From Saccharospirillaceae bacterium (GTDB lineage Bacteria; Pseudomonadota; Gammaproteobacteria; Pseudomonadales; Oceanobacteraceae): a DNA stretch of 64,000 nucleotides. Positions 18,303-27,150 of this stretch are shown here, one piece after another. Both the position numbers and the translations under genes were made by a program. The notes under the pieces were generated by a model. That model was not told the origin of the DNA. It was given only the letters and a program-made list of their open reading frames with translations, and did no database searches. The stretch spans positions 124,001-188,000 of the forward strand of contig JAJOJJ010000020.1 in NCBI GenBank assembly GCA_021208685.1. The letters are read 5' to 3'. The first letter of the stretch is position 1. Each line of letters starts with the position of its first letter.

Positions 18303-19172
18303 ATGAACAAAGGTATGCAAGCCGTTAATGCTTTGTCCCCCGGTGCAAACCTGGAATCGTACATCGCCACGGTTAATGCGATTCCTGTGCTCAGTGCGGA
18401 AGAAGAGAAGCAACTGGCGGAACAGCTTCATTATCACGCCGATCTCGAAGCCGCACGTCGTCTGGTCATGGCGCATATGCGTTTTGTTGTCCATATCGCC
18501 CGCAGTTATTCCGGCTACGGTCTGAATCAGGCTGACCTGATTCAGGAAGGTAACGTCGGCCTGATGAAAGCGGTTAAGCGTTTCAACCCGGAAGTCGGTG
18601 TGCGTCTGGTGTCTTTCGCTGTGCACTGGATCAAAGCCGAAATTCACGAATTTATTCTGCGCAACTGGCGCATTGTTAAAGTGGCCACCACCAAGGCCCA
18701 GCGCAAGCTGTTCTTTAACCTGCGCAGCCAGAAAAAGCGTCTGGGCTGGCTGAGTCAGGCTGAAGCAAAATCCATTGCCGAAGATCTGGGTGTGGAAACC
18801 AAAACCGTATTCGAGATGGAAGGCCGGCTGAATGCCTACGATGCGGCCTTTGATGCGGGCGTTGATGACGATGACGAAACCGCCTATCAGGCTCCGGCGC
18901 ATTATCTCGAAGACCACAGCGCTGATCCGGCGCTGATGGTTGAGTCGGATAACTTCGAGCAGGACTCCAGTGACCGCCTGCATATGGCGCTGGATCAGCT
19001 TGATGAGCGCAGCCGTGCCATTCTGCAGCAGCGCTGGCTGAGTGATGAAAAAGCGACGCTGCATGATCTGGCCGCGATCTATCAGGTGTCTGCTGAGCGT
19101 ATCCGCCAGCTGGAAAAGAATGCGATGAAGAAACTGAAAGAAGCCATGGGTGGAGCATTATTGCCAGCCTGA
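18303..19172 (+). CDS. rpoH: RNA polymerase heat-shock sigma factor (sigma-32)
   Basis: Directs RNA polymerase to heat-shock promoters. In the 289 residues, region 2 contains [16 protein letters not shown] and [17 protein letters not shown]. The diagnostic RpoH box QRKLFFNLR sits at 133-141. Region 4 near the end carries [20 protein letters not shown], the -35-binding helix-turn-helix. Start at ATG 18303 after GAGGAAGG. It follows ftsYEX as in E. coli and Pseudomonas, with its own leader of about 140 bases that could hold temperature-sensitive mRNA structure; I did not resolve one by eye. Confidence 0.98.
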   Translation: MNKGMQAVNALSPGANLESYIATVNAIPVLSAEEEKQLAEQLHYHADLEAARRLVMAHMRFVVHIARSYSGYGLNQADLIQEGNVGLMKAVKRFNPEVGVRLVSFAVHWIKAEIHEFILRNWRIVKVATTKAQRKLFFNLRSQKKRLGWLSQAEAKSIAEDLGVETKTVFEMEGRLNAYDAAFDAGVDDDDETAYQAPAHYLEDHSADPALMVESDNFEQDSSDRLHMALDQLDERSRAILQQRWLSDEKATLHDLAAIYQVSAERIRQLEKNAMKKLKEAMGGALLPA

Positions 19173-19193
19173 TGCTGTTTTGGTTGCCTTTTT

Positions 19194-19217
19194 AAACCGC
19201 CTTCGGGCGGTTTTTTT
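19194..19217 (+). terminator. Intrinsic terminator after rpoH
   Basis: AAACCGCC, loop TTCG, GGCGGTTTTTTT. The UUCG-type tetraloop makes it very stable. Confidence 0.93.
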
Positions 19218-19266
19218 ATGCCGCTTTTCAGCGTCAGGCTCCGCGCAATATCGTTATCGAATGCAT

Positions 19267-19293
19267 AAAAAAGCCTCCGCAAGGGAGGCTTTC
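19267..19293 (-). terminator. Intrinsic terminator after rho
   Basis: On the minus strand AAAGCCTCC, a five-base loop, GGAGGCTTTTTT, about 20 bases after the rho stop. Confidence 0.9.
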
Positions 19294-19311
19294 AGCAGGT
19301 CGTTTGCCGGG

Positions 19312-20580
19312 TTATTTACCCGGACCGCCCCGCATAGAGTCGAAGAAGTCGTCATTGGTTTTAGTCTGACGCAGCTTATCGAGCAGGAACTCGATGGCCT
19401 GAACATCTTCCATTTCGGTCAGCAGGCGACGCAGAATCCACAGGCGCTGCAGCGACATTTCATCAAACATCATGTCTTCACGGCGGGTACCGGAACGACG
19501 GATATTGATGGCCGGGTAGATACGTTTCTCGGCCACTTTACGGTCGAGGTGCAGTTCCTGATTACCGGTACCTTTAAATTCTTCGTAGATCACTTCGTCC
19601 ATCTTCGAGCCGGTATCAACCAGCGTGGTGGCGATGATGGTCAGCGAGCCGCCTTCTTCAACATTTCGGGCAGCACCGAAGAAGCGTTTTGGTTTTTCCA
19701 GCGCATTGGCATCCACACCGCCGGTCAGAACCTTGCCTGAGCTTGGCACAACCGTGTTGTAAGCTCGCGCCAGACGGGTGATGGAATCGAGCAGGATCAC
19801 CACATCGCGCTTGTGTTCAACCAGACGTTTGGCCTTTTCGATCACCATTTCAGCGACCTGGACGTGGCGTGCCGGTGGCTCGTCGAAGGTTGAGGCAACG
19901 ACTTCGCCGCGTACCGAACGTTTCATCTCGGTCACTTCTTCCGGACGCTCGTCGATCAGCAGAACAATCAGATCACATTCCGGATTGTTGCGCGTAATAG
20001 ACTGTGCAATGGTTTGCAGCAGCATGGTTTTACCGGCTTTTGGCGGCGCAACAATCAGACCACGCTGGCCTTTACCAATAGGGGCAATCAGGTCGAGTAC
20101 GCGGGAGGACAAATCTTCGGTAGAGCCATTACCTTGTTCGAGAACAAAGCGCTCTTGCGGGAATAACGGGGTGAGGTTTTCGAACAGGACTTTGGATTTG
20201 GTGTTTTCCGGCTTATCGCCGTTGATCTGGTTAACCTTCAGTAACGCGAAATAGCGTTCGCCTTCTTTTGGGGGGCGGATTTTGCCGGCAACCTCATCAC
20301 CCTTGCGCAGGTTGAAGCGACGAATCTGACTCGGTGACACGTAGATATCGTCGGGACCTGCGAGGTAAGAACTGTTGGCACTGCGCAGGAAGCCAAAACC
20401 ATCCTGAAGAATTTCCAGTACGCCATCACCGTAGATGTCTTCACCGCTTTTTGCGTGGTGTTTCAGGATGGCAAAGATAATGTCCTGTTTACGTGTGCGG
20501 CTTACGTTCTCAAGATTCATCTCCTTGGCTATTTCCAGGAGCTCAGGAACGGACTTCAGTTTCAGATCAGAAAGATTCAT
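19312..20580 (-). CDS. rho: Transcription termination factor Rho
   Basis: Hexameric RNA-dependent ATPase/helicase that ends untranslated transcription. Residues 1-47 form the helical N-terminal part. The cold-shock-like primary RNA-binding domain (about 50-125) has DGFGFLRS. The ATPase core has the P-loop [10 protein letters not shown] (177-186), the Walker B region [13 protein letters not shown] and the Q/R-loop around [15 protein letters not shown]. The 422-residue length is normal, without insertions. The start [10 protein letters not shown] is conserved across proteobacteria; an in-frame upstream ATG is ignored. Order rho-trxA-ppx matches Pseudomonas. Confidence 0.98.
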   Translation of the reverse strand: MNLSDLKLKSVPELLEIAKEMNLENVSRTRKQDIIFAILKHHAKSGEDIYGDGVLEILQDGFGFLRSANSSYLAGPDDIYVSPSQIRRFNLRKGDEVAGKIRPPKEGERYFALLKVNQINGDKPENTKSKVLFENLTPLFPQERFVLEQGNGSTEDLSSRVLDLIAPIGKGQRGLIVAPPKAGKTMLLQTIAQSITRNNPECDLIVLLIDERPEEVTEMKRSVRGEVVASTFDEPPARHVQVAEMVIEKAKRLVEHKRDVVILLDSITRLARAYNTVVPSSGKVLTGGVDANALEKPKRFFGAARNVEEGGSLTIIATTLVDTGSKMDEVIYEEFKGTGNQELHLDRKVAEKRIYPAINIRRSGTRREDMMFDEMSLQRLWILRRLLTEMEDVQAIEFLLDKLRQTKTNDDFFDSMRGGPGK

Positions 20581-20699
20581 AAAGGGCTGGTGTTTATTGC
20601 AGTTATTGAAGGATTTTTGATGATTCATCAAGAGAGGAATGCGCGGGGGAACCCTAGGCATCAACAGACTATAGACACATTGTTTTTAGGTGTCTACAG

Positions 20700-20723
20700 A
20701 AAAAGGCGCCGTAGCGCCTTTTT
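20700..20723 (-). terminator. Intrinsic terminator between trxA and rho
   Basis: On the minus strand AAAAAGGCGC, loop TACG, GCGCCTTTTT. It follows the trxA stop, so rho is probably transcribed from its own promoter in the adjacent 120 bases. Confidence 0.9.
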
Positions 20724-20758
20724 ATAAGCAAGCTGCCATCAGGGCAGGCAATGACGTA

Positions 20759-21085
20759 TCAGAGAGCCTGCTCGATGAATGCGGCCAGTTCAGACTTGCT
20801 CATTGCGCCGATCTTGGTCGCTTCTGCCTGACCGTTCTTGAACAGAATCAGGGTTGGAATGGAGCGGATACCAAATTTAGGTGCAGTGGCTTCGTTCTGG
20901 TCGATGTTCAGTTTGGCGATTTTCAGCTTGCCTGCATATTCTTCGGCAATTTCTTCCAGCACCGGCGCAATCATTTTGCACGGACCGCACCATTCAGCCC
21001 AGAAATCAACCAGTACGGGTACGTCAGAGCCCAGTACATCGGCTTCAAAGGAGTCGTCGGTTACGGTCAGGATGTTGTCGCTCAT
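20759..21085 (-). CDS. trxA: Thioredoxin 1
   Basis: General cytoplasmic dithiol reductant. The 108-residue chain carries the redox motif WCGPCK (Cys33, Cys36), the buried aspartate in LVDFWAEW and the cis-proline in [10 protein letters not shown]. Length and pattern match E. coli thioredoxin 1. It is divergent from ppx with a good promoter upstream and a terminator downstream. Confidence 0.98.
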   Translation of the reverse strand: MSDNILTVTDDSFEADVLGSDVPVLVDFWAEWCGPCKMIAPVLEEIAEEYAGKLKIAKLNIDQNEATAPKFGIRSIPTLILFKNGQAEATKIGAMSKSELAAFIEQAL

Positions 21086-21122
21086 GTGTTTCCCCTGTGG
21101 AATTTAAGTTTCGCAGCCCCGC

Positions 21123-21150
21123 ATTGTACGCTGGCTTTGTCGGGAATCAA
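21123..21150 (-). promoter_or_regulatory. Predicted sigma-70 promoter of trxA
   Basis: On the minus strand TTGATT (21150-21145), 16-base spacer, TACAAT (21128-21123), about 38 bases before the trxA ATG. Confidence 0.55.
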
Positions 21151-21312
21151 TTACCGATTCTCTGCTGGACGTAAGATGTCGCTGGCTGCATATTCAGTCA
21201 TATTCTTCAAATGGGGTCGGACAGCGTACTTTTAAAGCACATGTCCGGCAGAGCAGAAAACCCGGTCGGCCATTGAAGCCGTGGCGGGATATCAGTATTC
21301 AGGAAAGTAGTT

Positions 21313-22815
21313 ATGACGGAAAACACTGGCGCGATGTCCGATCTGATCGCAGCGGTGGACCTGGGTTCCAATAGCTTCCATATGGTCATTGCGCAGGAAT
21401 TTCAGGGTGAGATCCGTACGCTTGAGCGTCGTGGCCAGAAGGTTCAGCTGGCGGCCGGTCTGGATGAACGCAGCATTTTGTCCGAAGAATCGCAGCAGCG
21501 CGGACTCGAGTGTTTACGCGAGTTTGCTCAGTTTATGCAGGGGATGGATCCCAGACGCGTCAGTGTTCTGGCGACCAACGCTTTACGTGCCGCACGCAAC
21601 CGTCAGCAGTTTATTGAGCGGGCGGAGGAGATTCTCGGTTATCCGATTGAGGTCATCGCCGGACGGGAAGAAGCGCGTCTTATTTATCTTGGTGTGGCGC
21701 ACACGCTTGCTGATGATGCCGGACGTCGTCTGGTGGTGGATATTGGTGGCGGCAGTACGGAATTTATTATCGGTGAGCGCTTTGAACCCAAGGCACTGGA
21801 AAGTCTGCACATGGGGTGTGTTTCCTATACGAAACAGTTTTTCCCGGATGGCGTGATAACCGAAGCCCGTTTCAACGATGCTGTCGATGCCGCCCGTCAG
21901 GAATTAATGAACATTGAAGCCCATTACAAACAGCTGGGCTGGCACAGCGCGGTCGGTTCCTCCGGTACGATCCGTGCGGCAGAGCAGGCGCTGGTGGAAA
22001 ATGGCTGGGAAGCCGAAGGCATCACGTCGGCCGGGTTGAAGAAGCTGCGCAAACAAATGTTGCAATACGCCACCACCGATGAGGTCAGTCTGCCCGGTGT
22101 GAAGCCGGAACGTCGTCAGGTGTTTATCGGCGGTCTGGCGATTCTGCAGGCGGTGTTCGATACCTTTGGTCTGGAGCGCATGATGTACTCCGATGGTGCC
22201 TTGCGGGAGGGTGCCTTATGGGATCTGGTCGGCCGTTCTGCCCACGAAAATGTCCGGGAGCGAACCGTTCAGGCCATGGCCGAGCGATTTTATGTCGATA
22301 CGGCACAGGCTCAGCGGGTTAAGGAAACGGCTCTGGCATTGTTTGCTCAGGTGCAGCATGACTGGCATCTCGACAAGAGCTGGAGTCACTGGCTTGATTG
22401 GGCGTCGCAGTTGCACGAAATCGGTCTGAGCATTGCCCACAGCAGTTTTCATAAGCACGGTGCGTATCTGTTGCAACATGCGGATTTACTGGGATTTACC
22501 CGTCAGGGTCAGGCCAAGCTGGCCGCCATGGTACGCAGCCACCGGCGTAAATTCCTGGCGGAGAGTTTTGAGGGCATTGCTCCGGCGAACCGTGCAGTAA
22601 TGATTCAGCTGACCCGGCTGCTGCGGCTGGCTGTGGTGCTGAACCACAGCCGGGGTGCTCATCCGGTACCTCATCCGCAAGTGAGTTGTGATGGTGATCA
22701 CTTGCAGCTGACTCTTCCGGTGGGCTGGCTGGCGGATCATCCGCTGACGGCCCGCGATCTGGCTACTGAGGTCAGTCAACAGAAAGGAGCAGGCTTCAGT
22801 CTTGGAATCGCCTGA
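21313..22815 (+). CDS. ppx: Exopolyphosphatase / guanosine pentaphosphate phosphohydrolase
   Basis: Releases orthophosphate from the ends of polyphosphate chains and may also convert pppGpp to ppGpp. The 500-residue chain has the two ASKHA-fold ATPase-like subdomains (about 10-310: AAVDLGSNSFHMVIA, VVDIGGGSTEF, GSSGTIRAAE, YSDGALREGALWD) and a C-terminal HD-like helical domain (about 320-500). It would work against Ppk, encoded 10 kb away on the opposite strand. In Pseudomonas ppx and ppk are neighbours; here an accessory block separates them. Confidence 0.96.
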   Translation: MTENTGAMSDLIAAVDLGSNSFHMVIAQEFQGEIRTLERRGQKVQLAAGLDERSILSEESQQRGLECLREFAQFMQGMDPRRVSVLATNALRAARNRQQFIERAEEILGYPIEVIAGREEARLIYLGVAHTLADDAGRRLVVDIGGGSTEFIIGERFEPKALESLHMGCVSYTKQFFPDGVITEARFNDAVDAARQELMNIEAHYKQLGWHSAVGSSGTIRAAEQALVENGWEAEGITSAGLKKLRKQMLQYATTDEVSLPGVKPERRQVFIGGLAILQAVFDTFGLERMMYSDGALREGALWDLVGRSAHENVRERTVQAMAERFYVDTAQAQRVKETALALFAQVQHDWHLDKSWSHWLDWASQLHEIGLSIAHSSFHKHGAYLLQHADLLGFTRQGQAKLAAMVRSHRRKFLAESFEGIAPANRAVMIQLTRLLRLAVVLNHSRGAHPVPHPQVSCDGDHLQLTLPVGWLADHPLTARDLATEVSQQKGAGFSLGIA

Positions 22816-22891
22816 GGCTTGCACCCTCACTCCCGCTCATTCATCATCGTGATTCTTGTCTTTTGGCGACAGAATCATGGAGGATCGGCCA

Positions 22892-23778
22892 ATGCGTGCT
22901 GCAGAACTTATTCACCTGCTGAGCCAGTACGATCCGGATACGGACGTACCGGTATCCTTTTCGCACAGTGCAGTGGACGACGCGCCACTGCCTGAAATCA
23001 CCACTTGTACCAGTAATGAGCGCAGCCGCTGTTATGAAACGCTGGTCGAGCTCGCTGAAGACGGCATGCTGGTGATCAATGCCGGCGGCATATTACCTAT
23101 ATGAATCCCTATCTGGTTCGTCTTTGTGGTTATGCACCGGCAGAGCTGGCCGGGCGGCCATTAACCGAGCTGATGCCGTGCGATGATGCAGAAACACTGC
23201 GCCAGCGCTTATACAGCATGCACGGCAGCAGCCGTTTTACAATTCGCCTTATCAGTCGCAGCCGTGATGTGCATTGGGTGCAGATTTCAGCAACCGCGAT
23301 TCCGAGCAGTGATGGCCGCTTTCGTGGCTGTATGATGACCGTGACGGATTTGTCGCGGCAGCAGATGTATGTGCAGGGCATGGGAGATCAGCAATTATTG
23401 GGCGATAAGGTTGAGCGCATTCATGATCAGCTGGAACGCTTAAAAGTATTGCGCACACACCTTCTCAGTGAGCTGGATGATATGCGGCAATTGCCTCGGG
23501 TCGATGCCACGCCGTTCTGGCATCAGGGGCGCTATCTGTATCTGATTGAACCGCAAAAAAATGGTAAACGTAAACGCCAGTATGTGGGTTCTGATCCGGA
23601 AAAAGTAAAACAGGCACTGTCGTCTGTTCGCCGCCAGCAACGCTTTTTACAGATACAGCAGGAACTGACGCAGATTGATTATCAGATCCGTAATGCCACG
23701 TTTAAACTCGACAGTTTTCTCTGGGATCTGGCGCATGTGCCGCCGGATCTTCATCGTTTATTGCCGGCCACTGCCTGA
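22892..23778 (+). CDS. PAS-domain protein with coiled-coil and DUF6788-like C-terminus, frameshifted
   Basis: Two reading frames overlap at ATGA (23101). I read them as one gene broken by a missing base near 23088. The first frame ends LVELAEDGMLVINAGG and the second, read back past its ATG, gives ITYMNPYLVRLCGYAPAEL; joined they make a canonical PAS core. Repaired, the product is about 295 residues: an unrecognised N-terminus (1-45), PAS (about 48-165), a coiled coil (about 175-210) and a C-terminal part with WHQGRYLYLIEP and RKRQYVGSDPEKV that resembles DUF6788. The start follows GGAGG. No output domain such as a kinase or GGDEF is visible. If the frames are truly separate, this is a coupled gene pair. 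Confidence 0.6.
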
Positions 23779-24151
23779 AATTATTCCTGTCAGAACAGCG
23801 CCTTGTGCGCTGTTTTTTTTATCGTTTTATTATCATTTAGTCCGACTGTTTTTTGTGCTGAATACATGGCGTTTCCGCCACTTATTGTGGTCGCATACCT
23901 GTGTCATTTTTATGGCAATTTCGCGCAGTTTTTATTATCGGTAAGGCGAATATTTTTTTAATGACAGCCACTGAAAACAGATGGTTGTGTTGTCATGAAT
24001 GCCCTCCCTAGCATCCGGGCTCCGCAGTCTTGACCGCGTCGGCACTTCGGAAATCAAGGCGAAAAATCCTGTTTTTTACCTGTAATGGCCGATAGCGGAA
24101 ATTCTGCGGAATTATTTTCAGGATGATATGGCTGTTTGTCAGGAGGGGATT
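23779..24151. other. Intergenic region upstream of the six-gene E1/RND operon
   Basis: After the terminator at 23795 this stretch is AT-rich with no credible reading frame. It should contain the promoter of the operon starting at 24152. The pair AATTC, four bases, GAATT near 24100 is the only symmetry I see. No convincing -35/-10 pair stands out. Confidence 0.5.
23795..23820 (+). terminator. Intrinsic terminator after the PAS gene
   Basis: CAGCGC, loop CTTGT, GCGCTG, then eight T residues. Confidence 0.85.
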
Positions 24152-25900
24152 ATGGCAGAGCAAAATCCGGGATGGTCGGGAGACGCCCAACATTTTTATC
24201 ACGAGTTTACGCTGCGCAATGCGGGATTTATCAGTAACGAAGAGCAGCAGCGCTTACGACATGCGCATATCCTGATCGCCGGATGTGGTTCAACCGGTGG
24301 CAGTGTGATTGAAGTGCTGGTGCGCAGCGGTGCGGAGCATCTGGCGCTGGCGGATAACGGCAGTTATGAACTGAATAATGCGAACCGGCAGAATATGGTT
24401 CTGACCGATGTTGGCCGCTCCAAAGTTGACGTATTTCATGAGCGCATGAGTCAGATCAATCCGTTTGTCCGGATCGACGGTCACCCAAACGGCATAACCC
24501 CCGACAATGTTGATGCCCTGGTTGAATGGGCCGATGTGATTGTGGATGCGGTGGATGTTACCGGACGTTCCGGTCTGGAAATGAAATTCCTGCTGCACGA
24601 AGTGGCGCACCGCAATAAAAAAGCCGTGATCTGCGGTTACGACATGGCGGCGGCGCAGTATGTGCCGGTGTTTGATTACCGCGATGGCACGCTGCCATTA
24701 ATGGCCGGACTGCTCAATGCTGAGGAGGTTGCCACCCTGGACCCGCTGCAGGCGTGCGCCCGGCTTATTCCGGATGAGTGTATTCCGCTGGAAATGTTTG
24801 ATGAGCTGGCGCGTCATCAGCAGGGTAAGGATTACACCTCACAGCTGTGTCTGGCGGCGAATTTATTTGGTGTGCTGGGTTCGACGCTGGTGCTCGATAT
24901 TATTAATGACCGCGCCGTTGAAACCGACAATTACGTCGATTTATGGAGCCTGTTGCGCAAGCCTCAGCCACGGGACGAGGAGGCTCTGACCGAATTGCGA
25001 AGCGGCCTGCGTGCCTGGGCCAACGGCGCTGGAGGCGACAGTGATCCGTTCTTTCTGGAACGCTCGCTGCGTCACTACCAATTGCCGCTGATGCCGGAGT
25101 TGCATAACTACCGTGATCAGCTGCTGACCGAACGTGCCGGCATCTCGGCCTTTGCTATTCCCCATGAGCAACTGGCCGTGCCGCTGGCACGCCAACTCTT
25201 GCGCTTTGCGTTTGTGCATTACGCCCGGGTTGGTTTTATTAACCCGGATCAGGCCGCCCGTCGTCTGCTGCATCATGAACCGCTGAGCAACCTCAATCCG
25301 CAGGATGTGCATCTGGTGCTGATTGATACCGACAGCGGTCTGCTGCTGGGGTATTCCACGCTGAAAGCACCATTGTCTGCCAGCCTGCCATTTTCCAGTG
25401 CCGAGCGTCCGCATTATGGTGTTGAGCAGGCATTTGGCCGCGATCTGTATGCCGGAATCAGTGCCTTGCAGGGTTTGCCGACGGCGGCTGTACGCGAAAT
25501 CGGCCGGGTTACCAAAGCCGAGCTGGATGATCCGGTACGCAATGCCCGTGTCGGTATCATGCTGCTGACGGCGTATCGCCGGGTGGTGTCGGAGAAACGC
25601 TATGGCATCAGTGCGTTTGTCGGTGACGGCGAGAAAAACGTGACCCTGCGCAACCTCACTTTCTTCGGGTTTAACCCGCAATTACTGCCGGCGCGGGAAT
25701 CCTGTCTGCCGGCGGATCATCTTTATCACCACCGTTATGTTGGCCGCGATGTGCGTCCGTTCTGGCTGTTGCTGGCGGACATCAATCAGGCGCGTGCCGA
25801 TGACGTAGAAGCTCTGCTCGATCTGGATGACAACGCACTGCTGGCTGCCTTGAGTGCAAGCCGCAGCAACGCAGCTAAGGAATTGGAGGCTCAGTTATGA
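24152..25900 (+). CDS. E1-like (ThiF/MoeB) adenylating domain fused to a GNAT-like acyltransferase domain
   Basis: A 582-residue protein and first gene of a six-gene operon. Residues 25-265 are an E1-like domain: Rossmann loop GCGSTGG (44-50), Asp68, Asn78-Arg79 in NNANRQ, Lys91 and Asp132. These bind ATP and activate a carboxylate in ThiF, MoeB and MccB. The CxxC zinc pairs of MoeB are not seen. Residues 345-545 look like an N-acyltransferase of the GNAT or autoinducer-synthase type (VREIGRVTKAELDDP, GIMLLTAYRRVV, NLTFFGFNP). So the enzyme could adenylate an acyl or peptide carboxylate and transfer an acyl group. The start follows AGGAGG. The next gene overlaps it by ATGA. The C-terminal assignment is by pattern only. 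Confidence 0.65.
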   Translation: MAEQNPGWSGDAQHFYHEFTLRNAGFISNEEQQRLRHAHILIAGCGSTGGSVIEVLVRSGAEHLALADNGSYELNNANRQNMVLTDVGRSKVDVFHERMSQINPFVRIDGHPNGITPDNVDALVEWADVIVDAVDVTGRSGLEMKFLLHEVAHRNKKAVICGYDMAAAQYVPVFDYRDGTLPLMAGLLNAEEVATLDPLQACARLIPDECIPLEMFDELARHQQGKDYTSQLCLAANLFGVLGSTLVLDIINDRAVETDNYVDLWSLLRKPQPRDEEALTELRSGLRAWANGAGGDSDPFFLERSLRHYQLPLMPELHNYRDQLLTERAGISAFAIPHEQLAVPLARQLLRFAFVHYARVGFINPDQAARRLLHHEPLSNLNPQDVHLVLIDTDSGLLLGYSTLKAPLSASLPFSSAERPHYGVEQAFGRDLYAGISALQGLPTAAVREIGRVTKAELDDPVRNARVGIMLLTAYRRVVSEKRYGISAFVGDGEKNVTLRNLTFFGFNPQLLPARESCLPADHLYHHRYVGRDVRPFWLLLADINQARADDVEALLDLDDNALLAALSASRSNAAKELEAQL

Positions 25901-27150
25901 AATCGGTATGGAATGAACAACAGCAGGAAATCCGGGACTTTTACGAACAGGTAGCGCTTAAGCGGGTGCGTCCGAGTGCCGCCGCGCGTGATGTTACCCT
26001 GACCTTTGACCGTCAGATCTGGCGCGATCTGGGTGCCAGTGGTCTGTTTGGTCTGCACATGCCGGAAGAATTCGGTGGCCGGGGTCTTGGCTTGCGTGAA
26101 TTCGCTGCTGCACTGGAGGGTTTTTCCCGTGGCAGTCAGGACATGGGCGTGCTGGTGTCCTTTGTCGCTCAGGTTGGTCTGGTGCAGGCCGGTCTGCTCA
26201 GTTACGGCACGGAAGAGCAGAAACAACGCTGGCTGCCAGGGCTGATCCGCGGTGAGCTGCTGGGTTCCTTTGCCATCACTGAACAGGGCTGCGGCTCGGA
26301 CGTGCGGGCGATGAAACTGGCGGCCTCGCAGGAGCTGGATGGGTTCCGCATTAATGGTCAGAAGTGGAACATCACCAACGCGCCGCAAGCCGATGTGGTG
26401 ATGACCTTTGCCCATGTTGAGGGCGCCGGTGAAAAATCGGTGACCTGCTTTATTACCGGCACGGATGTACCGGGACTGGAGCGCAGCGAGCCTTTCGAGC
26501 TGCTGGGCAACCGTGGCACACCGATTGGTGCGTTTAATTTTAACAACGTCCTGCTGCCGGAATCGGCGGTGGTTGGCGGCGTGGGCGGTGGCCTGAATGT
26601 GCTGTATTTCGCCTTCCTGGTTGAGCGTGTGCTGACCGGTCTGGTGATTACCGGGTGTATGGAACCGCTGATGGAAGACTGTCTGCGCTACAGTCAGGAG
26701 CGCATGGCTTTTGGCCGCCCGATTGGTGATAACCAGTATATTCAGGGCCAGATCGTGGAAATGTACTGCCAGATTGAAGTGCTGCGCAGCGTGCTGTTGC
26801 GTGCCATGGACAGCATGGAGCAAGGGGTTGACTGCTCCAGTCTGGCGTCGCTGGTGAAGATGATCGCCACCGAAAGTCTGCATGAAGCCTGTATCAACGC
26901 CATCCGTATCCACGGCAATTCCGGCTATCGGCGCGACAAGTATTTTGAGCGCCTGTTGCGCGATTCCATTGGTGTGTTCTTTGCCGGTGGCACCATCGAA
27001 ATTCACCGCCATGTGATCTGGACCAATCTGGTTGAGGGTTTCCGTCGTGGTGAGCAGGCGCGGGAGGGTCTGAATCTCGGCGTCTATCAACATCAGAACC
27101 AGAATCCGGCAACCGCCTTCAGCAAACCACGTGAGGAGGCCTTCGCATGA
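25897..27150 (+). CDS. Acyl-CoA dehydrogenase family protein
   Basis: A 417-residue FAD enzyme with the three-part family fold: helical N-terminus (1-120), middle beta domain (about 120-225) with FAITEQGCGSDVRAMKL and INGQKWNITNAPQAD, and C-terminal helices (about 240-390) with QERMAFGRPIGDNQYIQ and IHGNSGYRRDKYFERLLRD in two segments. The catalytic glutamate position cannot be assigned with confidence by eye. Within this operon it probably introduces a double bond into, or oxidises, a carrier-bound acyl chain rather than serving bulk beta-oxidation, because no thiolase or hydratase is nearby. It overlaps both neighbours by ATGA. Confidence 0.88.
   Translation: MKSVWNEQQQEIRDFYEQVALKRVRPSAAARDVTLTFDRQIWRDLGASGLFGLHMPEEFGGRGLGLREFAAALEGFSRGSQDMGVLVSFVAQVGLVQAGLLSYGTEEQKQRWLPGLIRGELLGSFAITEQGCGSDVRAMKLAASQELDGFRINGQKWNITNAPQADVVMTFAHVEGAGEKSVTCFITGTDVPGLERSEPFELLGNRGTPIGAFNFNNVLLPESAVVGGVGGGLNVLYFAFLVERVLTGLVITGCMEPLMEDCLRYSQERMAFGRPIGDNQYIQGQIVEMYCQIEVLRSVLLRAMDSMEQGVDCSSLASLVKMIATESLHEACINAIRIHGNSGYRRDKYFERLLRDSIGVFFAGGTIEIHRHVIWTNLVEGFRRGEQAREGLNLGVYQHQNQNPATAFSKPREEAFA

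Noticed and set aside
25891-27093. Long open frame of 400 codons on the minus strand
   Set aside because: Antisense shadow of the acyl-CoA dehydrogenase gene; rich in His and Gln as such shadows are.
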